Below, piece after piece: positions 1-7,189 of a stretch of DNA of 11,352 nt (position 1 is its first letter; each line of letters begins with the position of its first letter). The notes under the pieces were generated by a model, which saw only the letters and a program-made list of their open reading frames with translations, did not search any database and was not told the origin of the DNA. The translations under genes were made by a program, and so were the position numbers. The stretch is from G020348385 sp964580235 (GTDB lineage: Bacteria > Acidobacteriota > Aminicenantia > Aminicenantales > Aminicenantaceae), in assembly GCA_964580235.1 (NCBI GenBank), contig CAZOJY010000113.1:1-11352 (forward strand). The letters are read 5' to 3'.

Positions 1-101
1 TTCGGTACATGTCCCTGATTTCAATGTATATAGTATTAAATCCCGGTAAAAAAAACATGTTTATGAATAATTCAGGTTAAATAAAGGGATCGTATGAGCA
101 C
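1..101. other. Left edge, AT-rich flank of the methyltransferase
   Basis: No complete gene is visible here. The frame of the downstream methyltransferase is open from base 3 to an in-frame TAA at 78-80, then resumes after it (I-K-G-S-Y-E-H followed by L-F-S-E-A-L). An ATG at 94 lies in another frame and stops after eight codons. AAAGGGA at 84-89 is a possible ribosome binding site for a TTG start at 102. The stretch may be a decayed N-terminal part of the methyltransferase or ordinary leader sequence. Confidence 0.4.
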
Positions 102-785
102 TTGTTTTCAGAAGCATTAAGATATTCCTTATCTCAAGTCCAAGAAAATTTGTCGGAACTTCGCGCATTAGATTTAGGAGCGGGAAATGGGATGATGGGT
201 CAACAACTGAGAAAACAAGGGGTTGCAAGGCTCGTTGGAGCGGATATTATTCCTGAAGCTAAAGAGGCAACCGAACGTGATAGACCCATGATTTACGATG
301 CCTATTATGTGGCAGATTTTTGCAATTTAACCGAGGAACAGAGGGAAGACCTACAAGAATGGTCATTTAATTGTCTCACTACTGTTGCAGCGCTCGGATT
401 TGGGGATATTCCAGCTACGGCATTTATAGAGGCATTTAATATCCTTCAAAGCAAGCGTTGGATTGCCTTCAATATTAAGGAAACCTTTCTTGATAAAAGA
501 GACGAGTCTGGATTTTCTATTGCCATAAGAGAACTGATCTTCTCAGAATACCTATATTTAGGAAAAAGAAATTGGTTTCCAGGTTCAGATAAAAGCCGAT
601 TGGGCATCTTTGATTCGACATTCACAGCAATCATCGATGGTATCTACTCTAATGCTCATAGGGGCAAGATGCGTAAAGAATTTCTAATTCTTAAAACCAA
701 ATTCTTATTCTTTATTCTTTCCAGATTTAACGTTGTTTTTCCGTTTCAGGGATTATTTCGATTTTTGCCATTTCTTCTTGGGTGA
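102..785 (+). CDS. Class I SAM-dependent methyltransferase, probably truncated
   Basis: The protein has a class I S-adenosylmethionine-binding motif I, LDLGAGNGMMG, at about residues 24-34. A motif II-like acidic strand (VGADI) follows, then a Y-D-A-Y-Y-V-A-D-F segment. This pattern is like the methyltransferase-like 27 (WBSCR27) group, whose substrate is not evident here. The only start is a TTG at 102, and just 23 residues precede motif I, where complete relatives usually carry several dozen more. The same frame continues upstream with plausible residues to a TAA at 78-80. The last 19 codons run antisense into the end of the glycohydrolase gene (727-785) and give an odd hydrophobic tail, which suggests that the original stop was lost. 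The gene is AT-richer than its neighbours. It may be a decayed or transferred fragment. The methyltransferase fold is fairly sure; functionality is doubtful. Confidence 0.6.
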   Translation: MFSEALRYSLSQVQENLSELRALDLGAGNGMMGQQLRKQGVARLVGADIIPEAKEATERDRPMIYDAYYVADFCNLTEEQREDLQEWSFNCLTTVAALGFGDIPATAFIEAFNILQSKRWIAFNIKETFLDKRDESGFSIAIRELIFSEYLYLGKRNWFPGSDKSRLGIFDSTFTAIIDGIYSNAHRGKMRKEFLILKTKFLFFILSRFNVVFPFQGLFRFLPFLLG

Positions 786-2001
786 AGCGGCTTTCGGCAA
801 TGGGGCCTGCTTCCCAGCTCTGTTCGAATGCACCGGGTTGAGGCTGCTCGACGGGAATGACAATAACTTCCATGCCATCCTGAGCTTTTTCGATCCTGCC
901 CCCGGCTTGAATAACAGATTGCCTGGCAAGTTTTTCACACGCCTCGATGAGTCGGGGAAAATTATAAGGCGTATGGCTGAATTTTTCTTCCGGATTCAAC
1001 TCCGATTTAAACCGGGAGGGAAGCTTTGAAAAACCGAGCGATGTGAACAGTATGCCCGCTGCATTGGAAGGATTGCAGTCGGAATCCTGTCCGCATCGTG
1101 TGGAAATGATAACTGTTTTATCCGGATCGGAATCTCCGTACAAAAGCCCCATCACGATGAAAGCTCCGTTGATTTTGACATCGATGTTGAAATTCGCATC
1201 TTTTTTACACGAGAATCGGCGATAATCTGGATTCAGATGGTATTTCTCATTGATAAGATTCCAGGTCTTCTGCCAGTCATCCGGGTCCTGTTCCCACCAG
1301 ATCAGCACACTCCGTATACACTCAGCATACTGGCTTTGAAAGGGAATACAGCGGAGGCCGGCTCTCACGACTTTCTCCATGTCTGTTTCAAAAAACGCCT
1401 CGGTGTACATACCCCCTACAAATTGCCCTCCATAAAGGCCATCTCCGTAGTTCATAAGACGGCCGAAGGTCTCACCGAGTCTGATGGCCGCGTTCGGCAG
1501 GCCGGGAGAGATCAGACCTGAAAAATCCGCTTCGATCTGATAGTCGATATCGTCGGCATGCTTGTTAAAATGGGGATGGCCCGAATCCGGAGGAGCAATT
1601 CCCTGACGCATATTTCTGCGTCCTGCCCGGTTGGCGTGCCAGAGACGGTAAGCGCTGTTTGCAAAATCGATCCCTGCCTGTCGAATGGATGCATCCAATC
1701 CATAGCGTTCAAGAGTTCGTAGAAATGTCATCTCAACATAGATGTCATCCTGGTTGAATTGATTAACCAGGGAGGGGGTCCAAGCGGGCATCCGGTCTTC
1801 CGGGACGATTTCCCCCCTGAATCTAAACTCCGTAGGGCCTCCCCAGCCCACACCAACCATCTGCCCAACCCAGCCGCCCTTCATTTTATCGATGTACTCG
1901 TTTAAGGGAAGACGTCTGAAAACATTTGGGTCTGTTTTTTTACTGCACCCTGTTAAGATGAGCAGTATAATGATCCCAATAAAATAAAATTTTTTTGCCA
2001 T
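727..2001 (-). CDS. Lipoprotein ADP-ribosylglycohydrolase-family enzyme
   Basis: This 424-residue protein belongs to the ADP-ribosylglycohydrolase (DraG-like) fold family, whose members use two metal ions to hydrolyse N- or O-ribosyl bonds. Matches to the family are the early K-G-G-W-V-G-Q helix near residues 41-47, an acidic D85-D86 pair in the place of the usual (S/T)DD motif, H148-A-D-D-I-D in the middle, and a late G-Q-D-S-D-C-N (304-310) corresponding to the metal-binding G-x-D-x-D motif before N-A-A-G. The N-terminus is a lipoprotein signal with lipobox LTGC and Cys19, so the enzyme probably acts in the periplasm or on the cell surface, unlike cytosolic DraG. GGGGA lies seven bases before the ATG. 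The start is 22 bases after the ribokinase stop, so it is very likely the last gene of that operon. A role in freeing ribose from ribosylated compounds is inferred; the true substrate is unknown. Confidence 0.85.
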   Translation of the reverse strand: MAKKFYFIGIIILLILTGCSKKTDPNVFRRLPLNEYIDKMKGGWVGQMVGVGWGGPTEFRFRGEIVPEDRMPAWTPSLVNQFNQDDIYVEMTFLRTLERYGLDASIRQAGIDFANSAYRLWHANRAGRRNMRQGIAPPDSGHPHFNKHADDIDYQIEADFSGLISPGLPNAAIRLGETFGRLMNYGDGLYGGQFVGGMYTEAFFETDMEKVVRAGLRCIPFQSQYAECIRSVLIWWEQDPDDWQKTWNLINEKYHLNPDYRRFSCKKDANFNIDVKINGAFIVMGLLYGDSDPDKTVIISTRCGQDSDCNPSNAAGILFTSLGFSKLPSRFKSELNPEEKFSHTPYNFPRLIEACEKLARQSVIQAGGRIEKAQDGMEVIVIPVEQPQPGAFEQSWEAGPIAESRFTQEEMAKIEIIPETEKQR

Positions 2002-2023
2002 AGTATTTCCCCTAGTCCAGATA

Positions 2024-2950
2024 TTATGGATGCTGTTTCAAGAACTCTTCGATCTCTCTGCGCAGAGGTGCTGACTGTTGTGCTCCTAATTTTGTTACGG
2101 ACAGTGCAGCTGCAGCATTCGCAAAGCGTACGGCATCGAGAAGAGGCATCTGCTCAGAAAGGGATACAGCCAATGCGCCGTTGAAGATATCACCGGCCGC
2201 CGTGCTGTCGACCGCCGTGACTTTAAACCCGCGAATCATTTCTCGTATCTTATCTGTTGCAACAAAAGCGCCACGGAAGCCCATTGTGATCAACACCGAA
2301 TCAATCCCTTTTGCTAAAAGATAACTTGCCGCCGTGTCTGCACTTTTTTCATCTTCGACAGGTATCCCTGTTAGCAATTCAGCTTCGCTTTCATTTGGAG
2401 TTAGAATGGATATGAGTTTCAACATATCATCATCCAATTGTCGAGCGGGGGCGGGATCGAGAATAACCGTAACCCCATTATCAGAAGCCAGTTGAGCCGT
2501 GTGTTTTACGGTATCCAAAGGTGTTTCAAGCTGCATGATCAGAATTTCTGACGAGACAATTTTATCCTTTGCAAGATCGATGTGTTTTGCGATCAGTCTG
2601 GCATTCGCACCTGAAGCGACGGCAATGCTGTTCTCACCGTCTTTGTCGACAAAAATTAGTGCGCAGCCTGAGGGTTGCTGTTTGTCTCTAAAAACATATT
2701 CCGTGTTGATTTTGTCTTTCGCAAATCCCTCAAGGGCCTGCTCACCGAACATATCATCTCCCACACAAGCCACAAAGCCCACATATCCCCCGGCCCGGGC
2801 TGCTGCAACAGCCTGGTTGGCCCCTTTGCCGCCCGCTGCGATTGTAAACTCGCCCCCAAGGACAGTCTCCCCCGGGGCTGGAATCTTATCCATTTTGATG
2901 ATCATATCTGTGTTAGAGCTTCCAACTACGACAATATTGGGCTTATTCAT
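2024..2950 (-). CDS. rbsK: Ribokinase (PfkB family)
   Basis: At 308 residues this is the standard ribokinase length. It should phosphorylate D-ribose with ATP to ribose 5-phosphate in the cytoplasm, feeding the pentose phosphate pathway. N13-T-D is the sugar-binding start. The first PfkB signature is G40-G-K-G-A-N-Q. D-P-A-P-A (165-169) and T-P-N-E (184-187) are typical ribokinase strands. The second signature is D-S-T-A-A-G-D-I-F (248-256), where D254 is the expected catalytic base and the preceding A-A-G forms the anion hole; the commoner form is D-T-T-G-A-G-D. The gene sits between the transporter (28-base gap) and the exported glycohydrolase (22-base gap), all on the same strand. This supports ribose as substrate, although PfkB kinases for other pentoses or nucleosides cannot be excluded from sequence alone. 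The ribosome binding site is weak (GGA nine bases before ATG), so coupling to the transporter is plausible. Confidence 0.88.
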   Translation of the reverse strand: MNKPNIVVVGSSNTDMIIKMDKIPAPGETVLGGEFTIAAGGKGANQAVAAARAGGYVGFVACVGDDMFGEQALEGFAKDKINTEYVFRDKQQPSGCALIFVDKDGENSIAVASGANARLIAKHIDLAKDKIVSSEILIMQLETPLDTVKHTAQLASDNGVTVILDPAPARQLDDDMLKLISILTPNESEAELLTGIPVEDEKSADTAASYLLAKGIDSVLITMGFRGAFVATDKIREMIRGFKVTAVDSTAAGDIFNGALAVSLSEQMPLLDAVRFANAAAALSVTKLGAQQSAPLRREIEEFLKQHP

Positions 2951-2978
2951 GTGAATATATCCAGTTGCAAATAATCGT

Positions 2979-3980
2979 TTATGTTAAGCGTGCGATAATT
3001 ATCAACGCTAAACCAGCAACAAAACAGAAAAACATCGAGGCAATGAGCTTATTTGTGCCCGGCAGTGCATCCTTGAACTCCTTCCAGACAAATACACCCC
3101 ATAAAGCCGCTATCATAGTGGCTCCCTGACCTAATCCATATGAAATGGCAAAACCGGCTTGACCTGAGGCAATAATGCTGAAGGACATTCCTACACTCCA
3201 AATAATACCTCCAAGTATTCCGTAGGAATGGATGCGCAGTCCTCCTTTAAAGTACTGTGAGATTGAGACTGGCTTGCCCACAAACGGTTTTTTCATGACA
3301 GTCGTGTTTACAATAAAATTACTCACAAAGACCCCGACAGAGAAAAAAAAGACGGCTGTATAGGGGCTGAGCTTGCCTGTTTCAAGGCGAACGAAATCTG
3401 CAGACATGGAACTTGCAACAAAGCGGTAGAAAAAGCCCATTAAAATGCCACATAAAACCGAAAGAGCTAAACCTTTCGTTGAAACACCTCTGGCTTGGTT
3501 GGGCAGCTTTTTATAGGCAGCTGCATCGAGGACAATGGCAGCCACAACCAGGGCGACCCCCAAAAAGAGAATGATAGGATTTCCAATCGGTGTTATTTTG
3601 TAGTTCAGAATGACTCCCAATACGAGAGCTATGCCGATCCCCACAGGGAAAGCTACAGACATGCCAGCAATGGCAATAGCAGCGACCAATAAAATATTGG
3701 CCACATTGAAGATGGCTCCCCCAATCATGGCTGACACGATACTGCTGAATTCCGATTGTCCGATATCTTGAAAAAAAGGTCTTCCTGATGTGCCGATTCT
3801 TCCAAGGGTCATTGCCAAAAGAACAGAAAGTAATAAAACGCCGATTACATAATCCCAATAAAAAAGCTCAAATCTCCATTCCTTCCTTGCCAGTTTCTGA
3901 GTGTTGGCCCAAGAACCCCAGCATAACATTGTGATGAAACAAAATATCACGGCCGTTGAATAACTCTGCAGAATGAACAA
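2979..3980 (-). CDS. RhaT/GRP-like sugar transporter, likely for ribose
   Basis: This 333-residue integral membrane protein has about ten hydrophobic segments and belongs to the drug/metabolite transporter superfamily, closest in look to the glucose/ribose uptake (GRP) and rhamnose-proton symporter (RhaT) families. The N-terminal segment contains M-L-C-W-G-S-W-A-N, a hallmark of these transporters. Later helices are rich in Gly and Ala, for example S-Y-G-L-G-Q-G-A near residue 281 and A-A-L-W-G-V-F-V-W-K-E-F close to the end. Translation most likely starts at TTG (3980-3978): AGGGA stands six bases upstream, the frame closes at a TGA 12 bases further up, and starting at a later Met would cut the first helix. 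It is the first gene of the ribose cassette, followed by ribokinase. Sugar import is well supported by family and context; ribose as substrate is inferred from the kinase. Confidence 0.8.
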   Translation of the reverse strand: MFILQSYSTAVIFCFITMLCWGSWANTQKLARKEWRFELFYWDYVIGVLLLSVLLAMTLGRIGTSGRPFFQDIGQSEFSSIVSAMIGGAIFNVANILLVAAIAIAGMSVAFPVGIGIALVLGVILNYKITPIGNPIILFLGVALVVAAIVLDAAAYKKLPNQARGVSTKGLALSVLCGILMGFFYRFVASSMSADFVRLETGKLSPYTAVFFFSVGVFVSNFIVNTTVMKKPFVGKPVSISQYFKGGLRIHSYGILGGIIWSVGMSFSIIASGQAGFAISYGLGQGATMIAALWGVFVWKEFKDALPGTNKLIASMFFCFVAGLALIIIARLT

Positions 3981-3990
3981 ATCACATCCC

Positions 3991-4015
3991 TGTCAAATAT
4001 TTAAAATATTGTACA
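3991..4015. promoter_or_regulatory. 25-bp palindrome, candidate operator of the ribose cassette
   Basis: The stretch reads TGTnnAATATTT, a central A, then AAATATTnnACA. It is a near-perfect inverted repeat of 10 matched base pairs with two mismatched pairs on a 25-base site. It ends 11 bases upstream of the transporter TTG start. A weak -35-like TTGGAC lies just upstream on the minus strand (about 4026-4021). Size, symmetry and position suit a dimeric repressor such as a LacI- or GntR-type regulator. No regulator gene is in the window, and AT-rich DNA can produce such symmetry by chance. Confidence 0.4.
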
Positions 4016-4138
4016 ACCTCTTAGTCCAATGTCATCAAGAAATGCCTGGATCTCATCTTTTTCTGAATCACAAATGACTTTTTCTGTCCAAACATGTATG
4101 AAAGCGCTGCTTTTGTCAATAACCAAAATGAAAAAGAA
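4001..4138 (-). pseudogene. Possible 3' remnant of an unrecognised gene
   Basis: Between the DUF5916 gene and the transporter, one minus-strand frame reads like genuine protein. It starts near F-I-L-V-I-D-K-S-S and ends A-F-L-D-D-I-G-L-R-G-C-T-I-F before a TAA at 4003-4001. It has no Met start and no ribosome binding site; upstream the same frame runs antisense-like through the end of the DUF5916 gene, where it looks like a shadow. It could be the surviving C-terminus of a deleted gene, a short gene from a TTG start, or chance. I do not recognise the family. Confidence 0.22.
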
Positions 4139-4157
4139 AATATCTGCCTGTGAGGGC

Positions 4158-6185
4158 TCAGAAGACGTAGGCCACTTTAATGAACAGCGTGTGGCCCTGC
4201 TCTCCCTTTTCTCCGAAACGGCCTGTTCCTTTCTGGTACGCAAGCTGGACAAGACCAAAAGGCGGCTGGAATCGATAAACAAAGACGATTTGGATGTTAC
4301 GCTTGTCGATTGCCGAGTTTGTCTGGAAAAAAAGCTTCAAGAAGAGGTCTTTATGGAAGTACTGGGTGGCCCGCAGCGAGTGGATCCAGGTGCTCTGGCC
4401 CTCAGGATCCGGTTGGAGGGACAGTTTCGACAGGCTGTATTCCAGAGAAAAATCACGAGTGATTTTTCGCTTGAAGAAGCTGCCCACCAGCGTGAAATTC
4501 GAGTCAAAATTCCTTCCGAAGGTGAAGCTGAGGACGGCAGATTCCCATTCTCTCATGTTGTATCCCGCAAGAATCTGGGTATTCCGGTTGCGGAATTTTT
4601 TCTCATACAGCTTGAATTCCTCTTCGTGTCTGAATTTTATGCTGACCTTGCTGCGAAGGTCGAAACCAAGGGCCTGCCAGATGTCCCAACTGCGGAGGGT
4701 TTTATCCATTCCCCAGTAAATGTTGTAGTTGGAACTGTACTCGATGCGGTCGAAAAGACTGCTCTCGGGCCAAAATATTTTCTTGATGGCGGAGTCCAGT
4801 TCATGACGGTTGTCATCCCGAATAAATCCGACAGCATTGGCATTGTCTCCGAAATCCTTACCCAGATAAGTGTACCGCAGGTGGATATGGAATGATGAGC
4901 TATCGTAGCTGGGCCGGAGAAACAGGCCGAAGTCGGCCCTCCCGGCAGCCCCGTAGCTTGCGGCAAATTGGCCCGTGAAGTGGAATGTATTCGTGAAAAA
5001 AAGTGTTGTATCCAGACCTACGGTACCCTGATTTTTACCGTTTACCATTTTGTTGGCAGCCAGAATCCCCAGAGTTGAATTGCTCATGATATCCTGTTTC
5101 AAACGGAACACCAAAAAATTTGCAGAACCTGATCCCGTATCCTCCTCCCGCGTTTGAGCGGAAAGAAAGGCAAATTCACTTCTTGCAGCTTTGCCGTAGA
5201 CTTTTGCTCCCCCGTAAATATCAGCGATCCGCCGCGAGTAAAAAAGTTGAATGCGCTGTTTATAAATGTCATTTCCTTCCAGGAAAAAATTCCTTTTTTC
5301 CGGAAGGTTGAGTTCGAATCGAGTCAGATTGACACGCTCCTGGTCGGCTTCGACGGTGGCAAAATCGGGATTGATGGTCAGATGGCCAGAGATGGAGGAA
5401 GTGAAATCATAGCGGACGTCCAGACCTGCCTCTAACATTGACTTTTCCTTTTGCTCGAAACGAGAGATCGTGTGGGGAATGATCTGGAGGTGGTGGGAGG
5501 AAGTGGCAAGATTCAGACCGGTCAGAATGCCATTTCCATCCATTTTTCTGTAATCTTCCAATGGCCCTGTCCAGAAACTCTTCTCAAAATTACGGGGAAA
5601 ATAACGGCTGGGTTGGAATCCCCAGGTCTGGTTGAGACCCGGTTTGTATTTCACAGTAGTCAGCGGGATGGCGATCTCGGCGCTCCAGCCTTCAGGGGTA
5701 CGATCCCCTGCCGATTTCCAGACGCCATCCCAGTTCGTATCGGCCACACGCCCGTTATCTGAAACCCGCCCATCATGCTGGACGCCAAGAGGATTGGTCC
5801 GGAAATAGTATGCCGTGCGCATGTCGTGGAAGGTGTCCAGAGTCACACACACACTGTCTGTACCCATTAACAAACCATCTCTGCGCGTTCCCAGCACCAT
5901 CTTTTCCGGATCAGGATCGAAACACAGGAATCCGAAATAGAGGTGTGTGTCATCATAGACAATTCGGACCTCTGTGTGCACCGTGGCCGGACTGCCGTTG
6001 TGAGGCTCATACTGGATGAAGTCCGTTACAACCGGAGCATTCTTCCAAACAGGATCGTCGAGACGGCCATCGATTTCTGGCGGATTTTCCACTTTTTTGG
6101 GTGTGGCAACAAAGGCTTTTTGGTCGGCAGACACAAAGAAATTGAAGGCAAATATTAAAAGGATAATTGCTGGTGCCTGTCTCAC
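4158..6185 (-). CDS. DUF5916 protein: CBM9-like domain plus outer-membrane barrel
   Basis: The product has 675 residues from a GTG start. Residues 1-20 are a Sec signal peptide ending V-S-A, cut before D-Q-K. Residues of about 25-210 form a CBM9-like sugar-binding-type domain, with P-P-E-I-D-G-R-L-D-D-P-V-W and Y-D-D-T-H-L-Y-F-G-F as landmarks. From about 225 to the end comes the DUF5916 region, with N-P-D-F-A-T-V-E-A-D (272-281) and L-P-E-K-R-N-F-F-L-E-G (294-304), then alternating aromatic beta-strands. The last residue is Phe, as in BAM-inserted outer-membrane barrels. The family is widespread in Bacteroidota, Acidobacteriota and Aminicenantes-like genomes and its biochemical role is not established. 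The GTG has only GGAAGAG 13 bases upstream, whereas a better site (GGAG) precedes a GTG at 6220 in another frame, so the start may be frameshifted. It lies downstream of a lipoprotein with a related N-terminal region, 109 bases apart. Confidence 0.82.
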   Translation of the reverse strand: MRQAPAIILLIFAFNFFVSADQKAFVATPKKVENPPEIDGRLDDPVWKNAPVVTDFIQYEPHNGSPATVHTEVRIVYDDTHLYFGFLCFDPDPEKMVLGTRRDGLLMGTDSVCVTLDTFHDMRTAYYFRTNPLGVQHDGRVSDNGRVADTNWDGVWKSAGDRTPEGWSAEIAIPLTTVKYKPGLNQTWGFQPSRYFPRNFEKSFWTGPLEDYRKMDGNGILTGLNLATSSHHLQIIPHTISRFEQKEKSMLEAGLDVRYDFTSSISGHLTINPDFATVEADQERVNLTRFELNLPEKRNFFLEGNDIYKQRIQLFYSRRIADIYGGAKVYGKAARSEFAFLSAQTREEDTGSGSANFLVFRLKQDIMSNSTLGILAANKMVNGKNQGTVGLDTTLFFTNTFHFTGQFAASYGAAGRADFGLFLRPSYDSSSFHIHLRYTYLGKDFGDNANAVGFIRDDNRHELDSAIKKIFWPESSLFDRIEYSSNYNIYWGMDKTLRSWDIWQALGFDLRSKVSIKFRHEEEFKLYEKKFRNRNTQILAGYNMREWESAVLSFTFGRNFDSNFTLVGSFFKRKITRDFSLEYSLSKLSLQPDPEGQSTWIHSLRATQYFHKDLFLKLFFQTNSAIDKRNIQIVFVYRFQPPFGLVQLAYQKGTGRFGEKGEQGHTLFIKVAYVF

Positions 6186-6222
6186 CTCGATTTTTTCTCT
6201 TCCAAATAGAATGTTCCACTAT

Positions 6223-6239
6223 ACTCCTTTTTGTGGAGT
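6223..6239. repeat. Small inverted repeat containing a strong SD before DUF5916
   Basis: On the minus strand ACTCC, a seven-base loop (ACAAAAA) and GGAGT could form a five-pair hairpin. Its right arm holds the GGAG ribosome binding site that precedes a GTG at 6220-6218. If the DUF5916 start really is there, the hairpin would mask its ribosome binding site. No U-tract follows, so it is not a convincing terminator. Confidence 0.3.
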
Positions 6240-6294
6240 GTGACAATCCAGAATTTTGACTTTGGAAGCTTAAAAGCTGTGTTTTATGTTTGTT

Positions 6295-7122
6295 TTAAAA
6301 AAATGTTAGAATCGTGTTTGGAGCCGAACCGGAGGCCAACTGCACTTTTGCCCAGATCTTGATTTGCTTGGGCATCAGCCTGCCCATTCTTCCACCGCGC
6401 ATTCCGCCCATTCCTCCTGGGCCTCTCATTCCGCCACCTCCTCCTGGCATTCGTCCCCCGCCGCGCATTCCGCTCGGTCTCTGCATTTGCATCTTGGGAG
6501 ATAGAAATCCGACACCGATAACATCCCCGGGTTCTACGCCGACGGCAAAAGGGTGTTCCTCGGTGGAGCTGAGCGGAACCATAAGTTCGTAGACAAAAGT
6601 ACCGCCTGCATTTCTCATTTGGACATCGATTCCCTTGGCCTCTCCGATATCCATCCGTGCTATCACCTTCTCGTCAGGGCCTAAAACTTCCATTTCTGTC
6701 ATCGATTCCTGGAGTTTTTTCATCATTTCTTCCCGGGTCTCCTCATCCATCATATCCCGGGGGGTCATTCCCTCTTCTTCCCGTTCTCCTCTCTGTCTCC
6801 CAAGAGGAAATTTAATGCCGAATATTTTCTTTTTTCCTCCTTCGGGATCAAGCCAGACAGTCAGGCCTTGTCTCATAATCTGAGCCCGGGCCATCGGATT
6901 CTCGGTCATCATGGACACATAGAGATGTTGTGTATCATTGATCAATCCAACAGAAATAGAAAGATCCTCGAAATAATACTTGGCCCCGAGCCAATCCCCT
7001 CCTTTCCCGTCCAGCACGATGTCTCGATCCTTCCAGGTGCTCTCCAGCTCGAGCCTGCTGCAGCTGCTGGTTATAAAAAAAACAAGAACCAGTATCAGTA
7101 GAACAGGAAAAAATTTGTTCAT
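6295..7122 (-). CDS. Lipoprotein, CBM9-like N-terminal region and Gly/Arg/Met-rich tail
   Basis: Residues 1-21 form a lipoprotein signal ending T-S-S-C with Cys21. Residues of about 28-110 (S-T-W-K-D to G-I-K-F-P-L-G) resemble a CBM9/DOMON-like beta-sandwich: V-L-D-G-K-G-G-D-W, then L-I-N-D-T-Q-H-L-Y-V. The second element matches the adjacent DUF5916 protein's Y-D-D-T-H-L-Y-F. A charged Met/Glu-rich helical stretch follows (about 115-145), then a second beta-rich part with F-V-Y-E-L-M-V-P-L (176-184). Residues 211-250 are a low-complexity run of Gly, Arg and Met. The C-terminus returns to ordinary sequence (Q-I-K-I-W-A-K-V), so the run is an insert, not a frameshift tail. AAGGAG lies six bases before the ATG. 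The gene sits between a Spy-like gene and DUF5916 on the same strand and appears to have its own promoter. Function is unknown; a surface or periplasmic binding role is plausible. Confidence 0.75.
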   Translation of the reverse strand: MNKFFPVLLILVLVFFITSSCSRLELESTWKDRDIVLDGKGGDWLGAKYYFEDLSISVGLINDTQHLYVSMMTENPMARAQIMRQGLTVWLDPEGGKKKIFGIKFPLGRQRGEREEEGMTPRDMMDEETREEMMKKLQESMTEMEVLGPDEKVIARMDIGEAKGIDVQMRNAGGTFVYELMVPLSSTEEHPFAVGVEPGDVIGVGFLSPKMQMQRPSGMRGGGRMPGGGGGMRGPGGMGGMRGGRMGRLMPKQIKIWAKVQLASGSAPNTILTFF

Positions 7123-7148
7123 TTTATTCTCCTTACCTGTGAACTTTT

Positions 7149-7157
7149 ATAATAGCA
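7149..7157 (-). promoter_or_regulatory. Extended -10 promoter before the CBM9-like lipoprotein
   Basis: On the minus strand TGC followed by TATTAT (7154-7149) forms an extended -10 element, with 26 bases between it and the ATG. That leaves a short leader carrying AAGGAG. No good -35 is seen at the usual distance, as is common for extended -10 promoters. It lies just downstream of the terminator of the Spy-like gene, which fits separate transcription of the lipoprotein and probably DUF5916. Confidence 0.45.
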
Positions 7158-7189
7158 GAAAAAGAGAAATTCGTTGAGGGCAATCGATA

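Noticed and set aside
4029..4895. 288-codon open frame on the plus strand
   Set aside because: It lies antisense to the well-supported DUF5916 barrel. It has no recognisable domain, and its openness follows from the codon pattern of the opposite strand.
6373..6492. Repetitive DNA as CRISPR or satellite repeat
   Set aside because: The repetition comes from Gly/Arg/Met codons of irregular order; there are no uniform repeats with spacers.
6314..6592. Pro-rich plus-strand frame as a possible repeat protein
   Set aside because: It is the reverse complement of the Gly/Arg/Met-rich part of the lipoprotein, which has signal peptide, ribosome binding site and ordinary flanking sequence in its own frame.
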